64,000 bases of DNA from Alkalihalobacillus pseudalcaliphilus (GCA_001038565.1 LFJO01000010.1:28758-92757), one strand, 5' to 3'; shown: positions 10,475 through 19,847, numbered from the stretch's first letter. A program made the numbers and translations. Notes: generated by a model from the letters alone, not told the origin.

Positions 10475-10488
10475 TGTAAGCATTTACT
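10475..10488. promoter_or_regulatory. cre-like CcpA site in the citZ leader
   Basis: TGTAAGCATTTACT matches the consensus TGWAARCGYTWNCW at all but one position. It lies about 45 nt after the expected transcription start, where CcpA acts as a roadblock. Carbon catabolite repression of citZ is known in B. subtilis. Confidence 0.55.
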
Positions 10489-10532
10489 ATATGCTTTGAG
10501 GGAAGATTTTATGGGAAAAAGGAGAGGTTATT

Positions 10533-11648
10533 GTGAGTGCAACTCGTGGATTAGAAGGTATCGTGGCAACAACTTCAAGTGTTAGTTCAATTATTGATAG
10601 CACGTTAACGTATCAAGGTTATGAAATTGATGACCTGGCAGAACATGCAAGTTTTGAAGAAGTTATCTTTTTACTTTGGAATGGTCGTTTGCCTAAAGAA
10701 AACGAACTGAACGAACTAAAAAGTCAATTAGCCGAGCACGCTGACATTCCAAAAGAGGTCATTGAGCAAATGAAAAGCTATCCATTAAAGGACATTCATC
10801 CTATGGCGGCTTTAAGAACAGCAATCTCAAGCTTAGGCCTTTATGATGAAGATGCAGATGTCATGGAAGAAGATAAAAACCGTCTTAAAGCTTTGAAAAT
10901 TCAAGCAAAAATCCCAACAATCGTGACAGCGTTTTCGCGTTTACGTGAAGGAAAAGAACCTGTTGCACCAAAGAAAGATTTGAGTGTGGCTGCGAACTTT
11001 TTATATATGCTAAAGGGAGAAGACCCGGATGAAATCTCAGTAAATGCATTTAATAAGGCGCTTGTTCTTCACGCAGACCACGAACTAAATGCTTCAACAT
11101 TTACTGCACGAGTGTGTGTAGCGACATTATCTGATGTTTATTCAGGTATTACTGCTGCTATAGGGGCGTTAAAAGGTCCATTACATGGCGGAGCAAATGA
11201 AGCAGTAATGAAAATGCTCAGCGAAATTGGTTCAGTGGAAAATGTAGAACCATACGTACGTAAAGCGATTGAAAATAAGGAAAAAGTCATGGGATTTGGA
11301 CACCGTGTCTACAAAAATGGTGACCCGCGTGCGAAACATTTAAAAGAAATGTCTAAACGCTTAACGGAAATTACTGGTGAAACAAAGTGGTATGAAATGT
11401 CGATTAAAATTGACGAAATCTTCACTTCTGAAAAAGGAATTTTACCAAACGTTGATTTCTATTCAGCTAGTGTCTACCATAGCTTAGGTATTGATCATGA
11501 CTTATTCACACCTATTTTTGCTGTAAGCCGTACATCTGGTTGGTTAGCTCATATTTTAGAGCAGTATAGCAACAATCGCCTTATTCGTCCGCGTGCAGAA
11601 TATAACGGTCCGGATAAGCAGGTTTATGTTCCGTTAGAGAAACGATAA
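10533..11648 (+). CDS. citZ: Citrate synthase
   Basis: Condenses oxaloacetate and acetyl-CoA, the entry step of the TCA cycle. 371 residues, the size of the Gram-positive dimeric (type I-like) enzyme. It has RGLEGIVATTSSVS at the N terminus, the active-site stretch LHADHELNASTFTARV with catalytic His, KGPLHGGANEAV, GFGHRVYKNGDPRAK, and the C-terminal SASVYHSLGIDHDLFTPIFAVSRTSGW. GTG at 10533 follows AAGGAGAGG. It heads citZ-icd-mdh; icd and mdh follow with gaps of 150 and 96 bp. Confidence 0.97.
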   Translation: MSATRGLEGIVATTSSVSSIIDSTLTYQGYEIDDLAEHASFEEVIFLLWNGRLPKENELNELKSQLAEHADIPKEVIEQMKSYPLKDIHPMAALRTAISSLGLYDEDADVMEEDKNRLKALKIQAKIPTIVTAFSRLREGKEPVAPKKDLSVAANFLYMLKGEDPDEISVNAFNKALVLHADHELNASTFTARVCVATLSDVYSGITAAIGALKGPLHGGANEAVMKMLSEIGSVENVEPYVRKAIENKEKVMGFGHRVYKNGDPRAKHLKEMSKRLTEITGETKWYEMSIKIDEIFTSEKGILPNVDFYSASVYHSLGIDHDLFTPIFAVSRTSGWLAHILEQYSNNRLIRPRAEYNGPDKQVYVPLEKR

Positions 11649-11798
11649 GTATTAGATACGGGTAGGTCGTTAATTCGACCTATTCCATAACATTGTTCGA
11701 TCATTATAGATATTTAGTGACAATTTTCATGTATATTTGTTAAGCTAAGAATGTGAAGATTTTATATTGCGTAATTATTTCGAGGAGGTTTATGTAAC

Positions 11799-13067
11799 AT
11801 GTCAAACGGTGAAGTAATTAAGGTAAATAATGGAGTATTAGATGTACCAAATAACCCGATCATTCCTTTTATTGAAGGAGATGGAACAGGTCCAGATATT
11901 TGGGCAGCAGCTTCTAGAGTATTAGATGCAGCAGTTGAAAAAGCTTATAACGGTGAGAAGAAAATTGTTTGGAAAGAAATTTTAGCGGGTGAAAAGGCTT
12001 TTAATGAAACAGGAAGTTGGTTACCTGAAGAAACATTAGAAGCTATTGATAAATATATGATTGCTATTAAAGGACCATTAACGACACCAGTTGGAGGCGG
12101 AATTCGTTCATTAAACGTGGCACTTCGCCAAGAGCTTGATTTATACGTTTGTTTACGTCCAGTACGTTATTTCCAAGGAGTACCTTCTCCTGTTAAACGT
12201 CCAGAAGATACGGACATGGTTATCTTCCGTGAAAACTCTGAAGATATTTACGCTGGTATTGAGTATCAAGAGGGTTCTGAAGAAGTACAAAAATTAGTGA
12301 AGTTTTTACAAGAAGAATTAGGTGCTAAGAAAATTCGTTTCCCTGAAACTTCTGGTATCGGTGTAAAACCTGTATCTAAAGAAGGTACAGAGCGCTTAGT
12401 CCGTGCAACGATTCAATATGCACTTGACGAAGGCCGCAAGAGTGTAACGTTAGTTCACAAAGGAAACATCATGAAATTTACTGAAGGTGCTTTCAAGAAC
12501 TGGGGTTATGAGCTTGCTGAGAAAGAATTTGGTGATCAAGTATTCACTTGGGCCCAGTACGATAATATTGTAGAAGCTGACGGTGTAGAGGCTGCCAATA
12601 AAGCACAAGATGAAGCTTTAGCTGCTGGTAAAATTCTAGTTAAAGACTCTATTGCTGATATCTTCTTACAACAAATTTTAACTCGTCCAAAAGAGTTTGA
12701 TGTTGTAGCAACAATGAACTTAAATGGAGATTACATTTCTGATGCACTTGCTGCTCAAGTAGGTGGAATTGGTATTGCTCCAGGTGCTAATATTAACTAT
12801 GTAACGGGACATGCTATTTTTGAAGCAACTCACGGTACAGCACCTAAATATGCGGGACAAGATAAAGTAAACCCTTCTTCTGTTCTACTCTCAGGTGAAT
12901 TAATGCTTCGTCACCTTGGTTGGAATGAAGCAGCAGATTTAATTATGGGTTCTATGGATAAAACGATTGCTAGCAAAGTAGTAACATATGACTTCGCCCG
13001 CTTAATGGATGGTGCAACAGAAGTGAAATGTTCTGGATTTGCTGATGAGTTAATTAAAAACCTTTAA
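11799..13067 (+). CDS. icd: Isocitrate dehydrogenase (NADP type)
   Basis: Oxidises isocitrate to 2-oxoglutarate. 422 residues, as in B. subtilis. Visible are the start [16 protein letters not shown], the substrate loop [27 protein letters not shown] containing the Ser that is phosphorylated in E. coli and the substrate arginines, the metal/substrate segment with [26 protein letters not shown], and the cofactor region [12 protein letters not shown]. The start is ATG at 11799, after AGGAGGTTT. A small hairpin without a T tract lies in the citZ-icd gap. Confidence 0.96.
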   Translation: MSNGEVIKVNNGVLDVPNNPIIPFIEGDGTGPDIWAAASRVLDAAVEKAYNGEKKIVWKEILAGEKAFNETGSWLPEETLEAIDKYMIAIKGPLTTPVGGGIRSLNVALRQELDLYVCLRPVRYFQGVPSPVKRPEDTDMVIFRENSEDIYAGIEYQEGSEEVQKLVKFLQEELGAKKIRFPETSGIGVKPVSKEGTERLVRATIQYALDEGRKSVTLVHKGNIMKFTEGAFKNWGYELAEKEFGDQVFTWAQYDNIVEADGVEAANKAQDEALAAGKILVKDSIADIFLQQILTRPKEFDVVATMNLNGDYISDALAAQVGGIGIAPGANINYVTGHAIFEATHGTAPKYAGQDKVNPSSVLLSGELMLRHLGWNEAADLIMGSMDKTIASKVVTYDFARLMDGATEVKCSGFADELIKNL

Positions 13068-13080
13068 TATTGATGACATG

Positions 13081-13115
13081 AGCGTATGTGAGTAAAATCC
13101 ATACGCTTTCTTTCT
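13081..13115 (+). terminator. Terminator-like hairpin after icd
   Basis: An 8-bp stem AGCGTATG with CATACGCT, 11-nt loop, then TTCTTTC. It probably reduces rather than stops transcription into mdh. Confidence 0.6.
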
Positions 13116-13163
13116 AGGAATGATAGATTCACGTTTGAAATCAACAATCAGGAGTGATGGAAA

Positions 13164-14108
13164 ATGGCAATTAAACGTAGAAAGATATCAGTCATTGGGG
13201 CGGGCTTTACTGGAGCAACAACGGCTCTAATGGTTGCACAAAAAGAGTTAGGGGATGTTGTGTTAGTTGATATTCCACAATTAGATGGACCGACTAAAGG
13301 TAAAGCACTAGATATGCTAGAATCAACACCTGTACAAGGCGTAGATGCTCATATTGTAGGTAGTTCTAATTACGAAGATACAAAGGATTCTGATATTGTT
13401 GTCATTACAGCTGGTATTGCTAGAAAGCCTGGAATGAGTCGTGACGATCTTGTTAGCACTAATGCAAATATTATGAAGGCAGTTACGCGTGAAGTGGTAA
13501 ACTATTCACCAAATTGTTATATCATCGTGCTGACGAATCCAGCCGATGCAATGACTTATACGGTTTATAAAGAATCTGGATTTCCTAAAAATCGTGTAAT
13601 CGGTCAATCAGGTGTTTTAGATACAGCTAGATTCCGTACCTTTATTGCTCAAGAATTAAACCTTTCTGTTGAAGATATCACAGGTTTTGTATTAGGTGGA
13701 CATGGCGATGATATGGTTCCGCTTATTCGTTATTCTTTTGCAGGAGGCGTTCCTTTATCAAAACTTATTTCAGATGAGCGGTTAGAAGAAATTGTTGAAC
13801 GTACTCGTAAAGGTGGAGGAGAAATCGTTGGACTTTTAGGGAATGGTAGTGCCTATTACGCTCCGGCAGCTTCACTAACTCAAATGGTTGAGGCAATTAT
13901 TAAAGATAAGAAAAGAGTACTGCCAACCATTGCTTATTTAGAAGGAGAGTATGGCTATGAGGATTTATACTTAGGTGTACCCACGATTCTAGGTGGCGAT
14001 GGTATTGAAAAAATTATTGAACTAGATCTACTAGAAGACGAAAAGGCTGCATTAGATCGTTCTGTTCAATCGGTCCGACATGTCATGGAAGCTCTACCAA
14101 GTAAATAA
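13164..14108 (+). CDS. mdh: Malate dehydrogenase
   Basis: Interconverts malate and oxaloacetate with NAD. 314 residues, of the lactate-dehydrogenase-like group found in Bacillus. The Rossmann loop is [17 protein letters not shown], followed by the acidic cofactor residue in VVLVDIPQ. Substrate and catalytic residues are in [14 protein letters not shown] (mobile-loop Arg), [11 protein letters not shown], and [14 protein letters not shown] (catalytic His). ATG at 13164 follows AGGAG. A strong terminator closes the citZ-icd-mdh cluster. Confidence 0.97.
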   Translation: MAIKRRKISVIGAGFTGATTALMVAQKELGDVVLVDIPQLDGPTKGKALDMLESTPVQGVDAHIVGSSNYEDTKDSDIVVITAGIARKPGMSRDDLVSTNANIMKAVTREVVNYSPNCYIIVLTNPADAMTYTVYKESGFPKNRVIGQSGVLDTARFRTFIAQELNLSVEDITGFVLGGHGDDMVPLIRYSFAGGVPLSKLISDERLEEIVERTRKGGGEIVGLLGNGSAYYAPAASLTQMVEAIIKDKKRVLPTIAYLEGEYGYEDLYLGVPTILGGDGIEKIIELDLLEDEKAALDRSVQSVRHVMEALPSK

Positions 14109-14114
14109 TAAGTG

Positions 14115-14154
14115 AAACGGTGTAAGGATGATAAACATCTTTGCATCGTTTTTT
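14115..14154 (+). terminator. Terminator after mdh
   Basis: A 16-bp stem with three G-U pairs and a 5-nt loop (14115-14130 with 14136-14151), followed by a T tract. Confidence 0.85.
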
Positions 14155-14230
14155 ATAAGCATTCAAAAAAAGAAGTCATTCAAAATACTTGATCAAAATG
14201 ATATAACTATGTTAATAATCGAGCATTATT

Positions 14231-14239
14231 TGGTATACT
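14231..14239 (+). promoter_or_regulatory. Extended -10 promoter before phoP
   Basis: TGGTATACT has the TGn extension before TATACT. A poor -35 (TTAATA at 14212-14217) precedes it by 16 nt. phoP starts 75 nt downstream. No clear Pho-box repeat array was recognised. Confidence 0.5.
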
Positions 14240-14313
14240 AATGGTGAAAAATATAAAATCTATTGGGGAACCGTGAAAGATCTCATACATTGAGAAGAGC
14301 GGAGGAGACTTAT

Positions 14314-15030
14314 ATGTCACAAAGATTATTAGTAGTAGATGATGAGGAATCAATTGCAACATTACTTCAATTTAACTTACAGCAATCAGGTTATGAAGTA
14401 GATACTGTTCATGATGGTGGAGCTGCCTTTAGGAAAGCAGAAAGTGAAAAATATGACTTAATTGTTTTAGACTTGATGCTACCGGAGATGGATGGTTTAG
14501 AGGTTTGTAAACAATTACGACAAAATAAAGTCTTTACACCTATCTTGATGTTAACAGCCAAAGATGATGAATTTGATAAAGTTTTGGGTCTGGAGCTCGG
14601 AGCAGATGACTACATGACGAAGCCTTTTAGTCCACGTGAGGTGGTTGCAAGGGTTCGGGCAATTTTAAGAAGAGTTGCTCAACAAGCACCTGTAGAAACC
14701 GTAGAGGAAAAAGGAAATAATGGGAAAATGACGGTCGGGGAAGTCGTTATATATCCTGAAAACTATGAAGTATACTATCAAAACAAAGCCTTAGACGTTA
14801 CGCCTAAGGAATTTGAACTTCTCCTCTATCTAATGAATCATAAAGGACGAGTATTAACGAGGGATCAGCTTTTAAATGCTGTTTGGAACTATGAGTTTGT
14901 TGGGGATACGAGGATTGTGGATGTACATATTAGTCATTTACGAGAGAAAATTGAACCCAATACGAAAAAACCTATTTATATTAAAACAATTAGGGGACTA
15001 GGCTATAAATTGGAGGAGCCCCAGTTATAA
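14314..15030 (+). CDS. phoP: Response regulator PhoP (phosphate starvation)
   Basis: 238 residues. The receiver domain (1-120) has the acidic pair DDEE at 9-12, the phosphorylated Asp53 in LIVLDLMLPEMDG and the conserved lysine in YMTKPFS. The OmpR-type winged helix follows (about 140-236; DVTPKEFELLLYLMNHKGRVLTRDQLL, RIVDVHISHLREKIE). The ATG at 14314 was chosen over a start 51 nt earlier because GGAGGAG precedes it and the protein then starts in the standard way, MSQRLLVVDDE. Its stop overlaps the phoR start by one base. Identification as PhoP rests on similarity and on position after mdh, as in Bacillus. Confidence 0.93.
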   Translation: MSQRLLVVDDEESIATLLQFNLQQSGYEVDTVHDGGAAFRKAESEKYDLIVLDLMLPEMDGLEVCKQLRQNKVFTPILMLTAKDDEFDKVLGLELGADDYMTKPFSPREVVARVRAILRRVAQQAPVETVEEKGNNGKMTVGEVVIYPENYEVYYQNKALDVTPKEFELLLYLMNHKGRVLTRDQLLNAVWNYEFVGDTRIVDVHISHLREKIEPNTKKPIYIKTIRGLGYKLEEPQL

Positions 15031-16820
15031 TGTTTAAATTAAGATTTCGTTTGATTAGTATTGTTATGCTAACAATCTTATCCGTTTTAGCAGGCTTAGG
15101 AATCGCAATCGGTCAGTTATTTAAAGAGTTTCATTTAGATTATACAACAGAGAGGCTGCAGAACGATGCGGATCTAGTTTCGTATTTAATAGAAGAAGAC
15201 CGCTTAATTGATCGTGATATCCAAAGCTTCACGAATGATGTAAGTCAGGAGTTAGACGTTAGAATTACGATCATTCTGATGGATGGAGAGGTAATTGGCG
15301 AATCAAGCACCGATCCTTCCTTAATGGAAAACCATCTAAAGCGTCCAGAAATTGCAGAGTTATTAGAAGGAAATACAAGTCGTGAAATCCGATATAGTGA
15401 AACGGTTGATAATGAACTGCTTTACTTAGCGGTACCAATTATGGATGGAGAAGAAATGGTCGGTATCGTAAGACTAGGGTTGCCTACTTCTGATATTCAA
15501 GAAATGAATAAGCAAATTTGGATGGTCTTGATTATTAGCTTCTCATTGGCAGCTGCTGTTATTTTCTTGGTTATTTATCGGGTAACCTCACAAATGATAC
15601 GACCAATCGAAAGCGTGACTGATGTTGCAAACGAATTAGCAAAAGGTAATTTTAAAGCTAGAACGGTTGAAGGTGAGCAAGATGAAATTGGTCAGTTAAC
15701 TAAATCAGTGAACGTTTTAGCAAGTAATCTTGAGCATATTACGAAGCGTCATCAGCTTCAAAAAGAACGGATGGAAACGTTAATTGAGAATATGGGTAGC
15801 GGTTTAATTTTAATTAACATGCGTGGAGACATTTCACTTATTAATAAAACATGCCGTGATATCTTCAATGAAAATACAGATAAATGGGATCATCAGCTGT
15901 ACCATGATGTGATTGAAAATAAAGAAATTACGCAATTAATTCAATCGGTATTTATGTCAGAAGAAAAGGTTCAAAAGCAGCTTACATTTGAGGAGCATTT
16001 TGAATTGAAATACTACGATGTACATGGAGCCCCTGTTATTAGTCATAATGGAAGTTTTAAGGGTGTGGCCATCGTCATGCATGATATTACCGAATTGAAA
16101 AAGCTAGAGCAGGTTCGTAAGGATTTTGTTGCCAATGTATCACATGAATTAAAAACACCTGTAACTTCAATTAAGGGCTTTAGCGAAACGTTGTTAGACG
16201 GAGCGATGTATGATGAACAGTTTCGTGAGAAGTTCCTTCGTATCATTTTAAAAGAAAGTGAAAGATTACAGGGATTAATCCATGACCTGTTAGAGCTTTC
16301 AAAAATTGAACAGCAATTTTTCCGCTTAAATTTGTCTAGAATAAAGTTAGCAGAAGCAGTTGAAGAAGCTATGACGCTTTTGAAGGATAAAAGTGAAGAA
16401 AAATCGATAGAACTCCATTTACGTGTAACGGGAGATACAGTTGTTGATGGTGATTTCCAAAGAATAAAACAAATTGCGATCAATTTAATTAACAACGCCA
16501 TTACCTACACGCCTGAACATGGAAGAATTGATGTGCTGGTAAAAGAAGAGCGAGATCAAGTCGTCTGGTCTGTCTCTGATACAGGAATTGGGATTACCGA
16601 ACAAGAGCTTCACCGTATTTTTGAACGTTTTTACCGAGTGGATAGAGCAAGAAGTCGCAATTCGGGAGGGACTGGTTTAGGTTTAGCGATTGTGAAACAC
16701 CTTGTTGAGGCACATCATGCAAAGATTGATGTGAAAAGTAAGGTGGGTGAAGGTACTACATTTACTCTAATTTTTGCGAAGAAGCAAAAAGAGGAATGGC
16801 AGCGTATTTTAGAAGAATAG
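15030..16820 (+). CDS. phoR: Sensor histidine kinase PhoR
   Basis: 596 residues. Order: membrane helix (about 8-30), an extracytoplasmic sensor domain (about 31-163), second helix (about 164-184), HAMP (about 188-240), PAS domain (about 250-355), the HisKA dimerisation domain with the phospho-acceptor in ANVSHELKTPVTS (His about 372), and the ATPase domain with NLINNAITYTP, DTGIGI and GTGLGLAIVKHL. It is translationally coupled to phoP through ATGA-type overlap (TAATG). In B. subtilis the sensed cue is a wall teichoic acid intermediate under phosphate limitation. Confidence 0.93.
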   Translation: MFKLRFRLISIVMLTILSVLAGLGIAIGQLFKEFHLDYTTERLQNDADLVSYLIEEDRLIDRDIQSFTNDVSQELDVRITIILMDGEVIGESSTDPSLMENHLKRPEIAELLEGNTSREIRYSETVDNELLYLAVPIMDGEEMVGIVRLGLPTSDIQEMNKQIWMVLIISFSLAAAVIFLVIYRVTSQMIRPIESVTDVANELAKGNFKARTVEGEQDEIGQLTKSVNVLASNLEHITKRHQLQKERMETLIENMGSGLILINMRGDISLINKTCRDIFNENTDKWDHQLYHDVIENKEITQLIQSVFMSEEKVQKQLTFEEHFELKYYDVHGAPVISHNGSFKGVAIVMHDITELKKLEQVRKDFVANVSHELKTPVTSIKGFSETLLDGAMYDEQFREKFLRIILKESERLQGLIHDLLELSKIEQQFFRLNLSRIKLAEAVEEAMTLLKDKSEEKSIELHLRVTGDTVVDGDFQRIKQIAINLINNAITYTPEHGRIDVLVKEERDQVVWSVSDTGIGITEQELHRIFERFYRVDRARSRNSGGTGLGLAIVKHLVEAHHAKIDVKSKVGEGTTFTLIFAKKQKEEWQRILEE

Positions 16821-16831
16821 AGGGAGAAAAG

Positions 16832-16862
16832 CTATCTTTCGGCAATGGAAGATAGTTTTTCT
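16832..16862 (+). terminator. Terminator after phoR
   Basis: A 9-bp stem CTATCTTTC with GGAAGATAG, 6-nt loop, then TTTTTCTTCTTTT. Confidence 0.8.
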
Positions 16863-16913
16863 TCTTTTACAAATGTTTTACATTGGCTTTATGTTTAGTT
16901 AACTTACGGGAGC

Positions 16914-17035
16914 TATACTGATATAGAACGGTTCCCCTCAATGTTCGAATGATGGAAATGATTTCTTTCATCGCATTGAATTCCCTTTTTGACTATCCGC
17001 AGGTTAGTAATACTGATCTGTGGATGGTCTTTTTT
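16914..17035 (+). ncRNA. Candidate small structured RNA ending in its own terminator
   Basis: Between the phoR terminator and a second strong terminator lies about 110 nt with a nested fold: TCAATG (16938-16943) with CATTGA (16974-16979) enclosing GATGGAA (16951-16957) with TTTCATC (16966-16972). A TATACT (16914-16919) could be the -10 box, but no good -35 was found. The fold and terminator are seen; a separate transcript is inferred. Confidence 0.35.
16991..17035 (+). terminator. Orphan terminator downstream of phoR
   Basis: A 12-bp stem GACTATCCGCAG with CTGTGGATGGTC (two G-U pairs) followed by TTTTTT, 130 bp beyond the phoR terminator and with no coding gene to serve. Confidence 0.75.
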
Positions 17036-17224
17036 GTGTGGAAGTTAGTTAGGGGCGATAGTTTGTGCCGTGAAGTTAGCTCGTCATCCATCTCGCGATA
17101 AATGAACTTAGCAGGAAAGTGCTCCCTGTTTGTTCAGGTCGACTCCTGTTGGTGATCGAGTTGTAAACGTGCCAACAGTTTGAACAGTTGCCACTACTTT
17201 CACCATCTTAACCATTCATAAAAG

Positions 17225-17423
17225 TTTGTGCAGATACTGACATCAAACCTTGGAGTAACTACACGAAAAAGGCTGAGTGTGACTGTTACTTGAAGGGAGA
17301 AGGTGAGTAACTACACGAAAAAGGCCGAACGAGACAGTTACTCGAATGAAGAAGGTGAGTAACTACAAGAAGAGGCGGTTAATGTGCAGTTACGGAGGCC
17401 AAACCTTGGAGTATCTGCACAAA
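17225..17423. repeat. 52-bp tandem array bounded by a 13-bp inverted repeat
   Basis: Units start at 17253, 17305, 17357 and 17409, exactly 52 bp apart, each opening GAGTAACT or a variant; the second has a perfect 8-bp palindrome with AGTTACTC 23 nt later. TTTGTGCAGATAC (17225-17237) and its exact complement (17411-17423) enclose the array. No coding potential. A related single unit occurs near 9916. The rest of 17036-17490 shows nothing recognisable. Confidence 0.75.
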
Positions 17424-17488
17424 GGCCACTCTTCATGGATAGTGACGACTTCTTAACCTGTGGATATGTTTATAACTAGTCCTCTCCG

Positions 17489-17752
17489 AATATATAAGTA
17501 GGGTTTCAATCTTTAACTGATGGCTCTTCATTCATAAAACGGTTTTGAGGATTCTCATACTTTGCCGTAGCCCCGCCACTTTTTAGGAATGAGCTCGCAA
17601 GAGCTTTCCTAAAAAGATTCAGTGCACCACACAATCAGCCACCACCAACCAAAAAAATGTGTAGTATTCCATCAGAATTAGTATCCAAAACAAAGACCGA
17701 AAGGTCAAGTTATCTCGAGAAATGAGCGCCGCCCAAGTAACTTTCATAAAAA
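17489..17752 (+). repeat. Dispersed TIR repeat, copy 3 (upstream of hflK)
   Basis: The left end is TATATAAGT (17491-17499) and the right end ACTTTCATA (17740-17748). It includes the inner block also found near 6.73 and 50.87 kb, with its CTTTTTAGG stem, and an ACCGAAAGGT hairpin (about 17697-17706). It has no reading frame of its own. Confidence 0.72.
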
Positions 17753-17841
17753 ATTTATCGGAAAATCCAATGAAAAAAATGAGGGAATCCCGCTTTTATA
17801 TGTGATACGATAAGAAGTAGTGAAATTTTATGTAAATGGAT

Positions 17842-17868
17842 TGAAACCTTTTGCATAATTATCTCGTA
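17842..17868 (+). promoter_or_regulatory. Sigma-W-like ECF promoter of hflKC
   Basis: TGAAAC (17842-17847), 17-nt spacer beginning CTTTT, CGTA (17865-17868, continuing TATA). The B. subtilis sigma-W consensus is TGAAAC-N16-CGTA. SPFH-protein operons (yuaG, yqfA) belong to that regulon, which makes the match plausible. Confidence 0.6.
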
Positions 17869-17904
17869 TATAGAAAGTGAGAAATAGAGGGAGGGGAATT
17901 AAGA

Positions 17905-18906
17905 ATGACAGTGAAACAATTAGTAATTGGCTTCTTTTCACTGATTGTTGTAGCGGTGCTTGGTCTATTTTTAGTCACAGGTTGGTACATAGTAGACGAA
18001 TCAGAACAAGCAGCTGTAATAACATTTGGTAAAGTGGAAGAAACCGTCGTAGAGCCGGGATTAAAATTTAAGTTGCCATGGCCGATTCAACGTGTAGAAA
18101 TATTATCGCGTGGTACGTATAACCTTCAAGTAGGGTACCAAGAAGAAGGTGGAGAAGTAGTAGAATTTACAAATGAAGCAAAGATGATAACGGGGGATGA
18201 ATTTATCGTTTTTGCCGATTTAGCTGTTCAATGGAGAATTAGTGATCCTGAGCAATTCCTTTTTAGTACGAAAGAACCTGAAACCGTTCTATATAACGCG
18301 GCATCTGCTTCTTTAAGAGGGGTTATTGGTAGCTCGAATATCGATGATGCATTAACCGATCAAAGACCAGAAATTGAAGCAAGAGTTTTTGATACACTTG
18401 TGGAGTTAGTTGATATTTATCAAATAGGAATAAGTATTCAAGATGTAAAGCTTCAAGATGTTGAACTCCCTACACAGGAAGTACGTCGTGCATTTACAGA
18501 AGTAACCGATGCTCGTGAGGAGCGATTAACAAAAATTAATGAAGCTAGAAAATATGAGAATCAAAAAATGAATGAAGCAGAAGGGGAAAAGGATGCGATT
18601 ATTTCCCGTGCAGAAGGTCAAAAAACTGAGCGAGTTCAACGTGCTCGAGGTGATGTTGCACAATTTGATGCTTTATATACAGAATATCAGGTTAATCCAA
18701 ATGTAACGAGACAACGTCTATTGTTAGAAACACTAGAGCAAGTATTACCAAATACAGATATTTATATTATGGACAGTAATAATGATACGATTAACTATTT
18801 ACCAATTCGTCCTCTTGATGGTGGAAATAGCTCGAGTTCATCAAACCCACCTCCATTAAATAATGATAACAACCAAGGAGAAGGAGGGGAAAATAGCGAT
18901 GAGTGA
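17905..18906 (+). CDS. hflK: SPFH/Band 7 protein HflK
   Basis: 333 residues. One N-terminal membrane segment (about 8-28) is followed by the SPFH domain (about 30-210; starting WYIVDESEQAAVITFGKVEETVVEPGLKFKLPWP) and a Glu/Ala/Arg-rich coiled coil (about 205-260). The C-terminal tail is low-complexity (Ser, Pro, Asn, Gly, Glu; about 300-333). In E. coli HflK and HflC form a cage around FtsH and restrain its proteolysis; a similar membrane role is inferred. ATG at 17905 follows GAGGGG. Its stop overlaps the hflC start by 8 bases. Confidence 0.92.
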   Translation: MTVKQLVIGFFSLIVVAVLGLFLVTGWYIVDESEQAAVITFGKVEETVVEPGLKFKLPWPIQRVEILSRGTYNLQVGYQEEGGEVVEFTNEAKMITGDEFIVFADLAVQWRISDPEQFLFSTKEPETVLYNAASASLRGVIGSSNIDDALTDQRPEIEARVFDTLVELVDIYQIGISIQDVKLQDVELPTQEVRRAFTEVTDAREERLTKINEARKYENQKMNEAEGEKDAIISRAEGQKTERVQRARGDVAQFDALYTEYQVNPNVTRQRLLLETLEQVLPNTDIYIMDSNNDTINYLPIRPLDGGNSSSSSNPPPLNNDNNQGEGGENSDE

Positions 18907-19834
18907 TGACCGTATCATTGATATTAATGAAAAAAGAACACCTGAGACATATCGTAAATATGTAAAGCTTGGGGCTACGGCAGTTATATTGATTGTTTTG
19001 TTATCTGTCGTGATTAGTAATCTATTTATTGTCGAGCAAGGTGAATATAAAGTTGTAAGGCAATTTGGGGAAGTTGTAAAAATAGAAGATGAACCAGGAT
19101 TAAGTTATAAAATTCCATTTATCCAAACGGTGAGCACTCTTCCAAAGTATCAAATGGTCTATGATATTCCAACAGCGGAAATTAATACGAGTGATAAAAA
19201 ACGAATGCTTGCTGATTATTACGCTGTCTGGAAAATTGAAAGCCCACAGCAAATGATTGCTAATGCAAGATCAATTGAAAATGCAGAAGCCATTATGGGA
19301 GAAATCATTTTCTCAGCTATACGTGCTGAACTAGGTCAATTAAATTTTGATTCGATTATTAACTCTGGTGAAGGTGAAGCTCGTGATGACATCGGAGAGC
19401 TCGTCCGTATCCGAGTTAATACATCTTTAGAGAACGGAAATTACGGGATCTCTTTAACGGATATTCGTATGAAGCGTGCCGACCTTCCAGAAGAAAATGA
19501 AGAAGCGGTATATCGTCGCATGATTTCTGAGCGTCAAACGACGGCACAGGATTATTTGTCTGAAGGGGATGCTGAAGCGAATAGAATTCGTGCCAATACA
19601 GATCGTGAAGTTCAAGAAATGATAGCAACCGCCAATGCCGATGCAGATGAGGTTATTTCAGAGGGTGAAGCAGAAGCCGCTCGAATTTATAATGACGCAT
19701 TTGGCCAAGATGAAGAATTCTACCAACTTTACCGCACATTAGAATCTTATAAGAAAACCATTGATGGAGAAACCGTTCTTGTACTCCCAGCAAACTCTCC
19801 ATATACACGTTTATTAATGGGTGATCTCGAATAA
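18899..19834 (+). CDS. hflC: SPFH/Band 7 protein HflC
   Basis: 311 residues. A membrane segment (about 25-47) precedes the SPFH domain (VEQGEYKVVRQFGEVVKIEDEPGLSYKIPFIQTV), the conserved TDIRMKRADLPEENEEAVYRRM and a helical stretch rich in Glu/Ala (EGDAEANRIRAN, EGEAEAARIYNDAF) typical of HflC. The ATG at 18899 follows AAGGAGGGG inside the end of hflK, so translation is coupled. A longer in-frame start at 18863 lies within hflK and lacks a ribosome binding site. The pair sits between phoR and polA, which are neighbours in B. subtilis as I recall it. Confidence 0.92.
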   Translation: MSDDRIIDINEKRTPETYRKYVKLGATAVILIVLLSVVISNLFIVEQGEYKVVRQFGEVVKIEDEPGLSYKIPFIQTVSTLPKYQMVYDIPTAEINTSDKKRMLADYYAVWKIESPQQMIANARSIENAEAIMGEIIFSAIRAELGQLNFDSIINSGEGEARDDIGELVRIRVNTSLENGNYGISLTDIRMKRADLPEENEEAVYRRMISERQTTAQDYLSEGDAEANRIRANTDREVQEMIATANADADEVISEGEAEAARIYNDAFGQDEEFYQLYRTLESYKKTIDGETVLVLPANSPYTRLLMGDLE

Positions 19835-19847
19835 TAATTAAATCATG

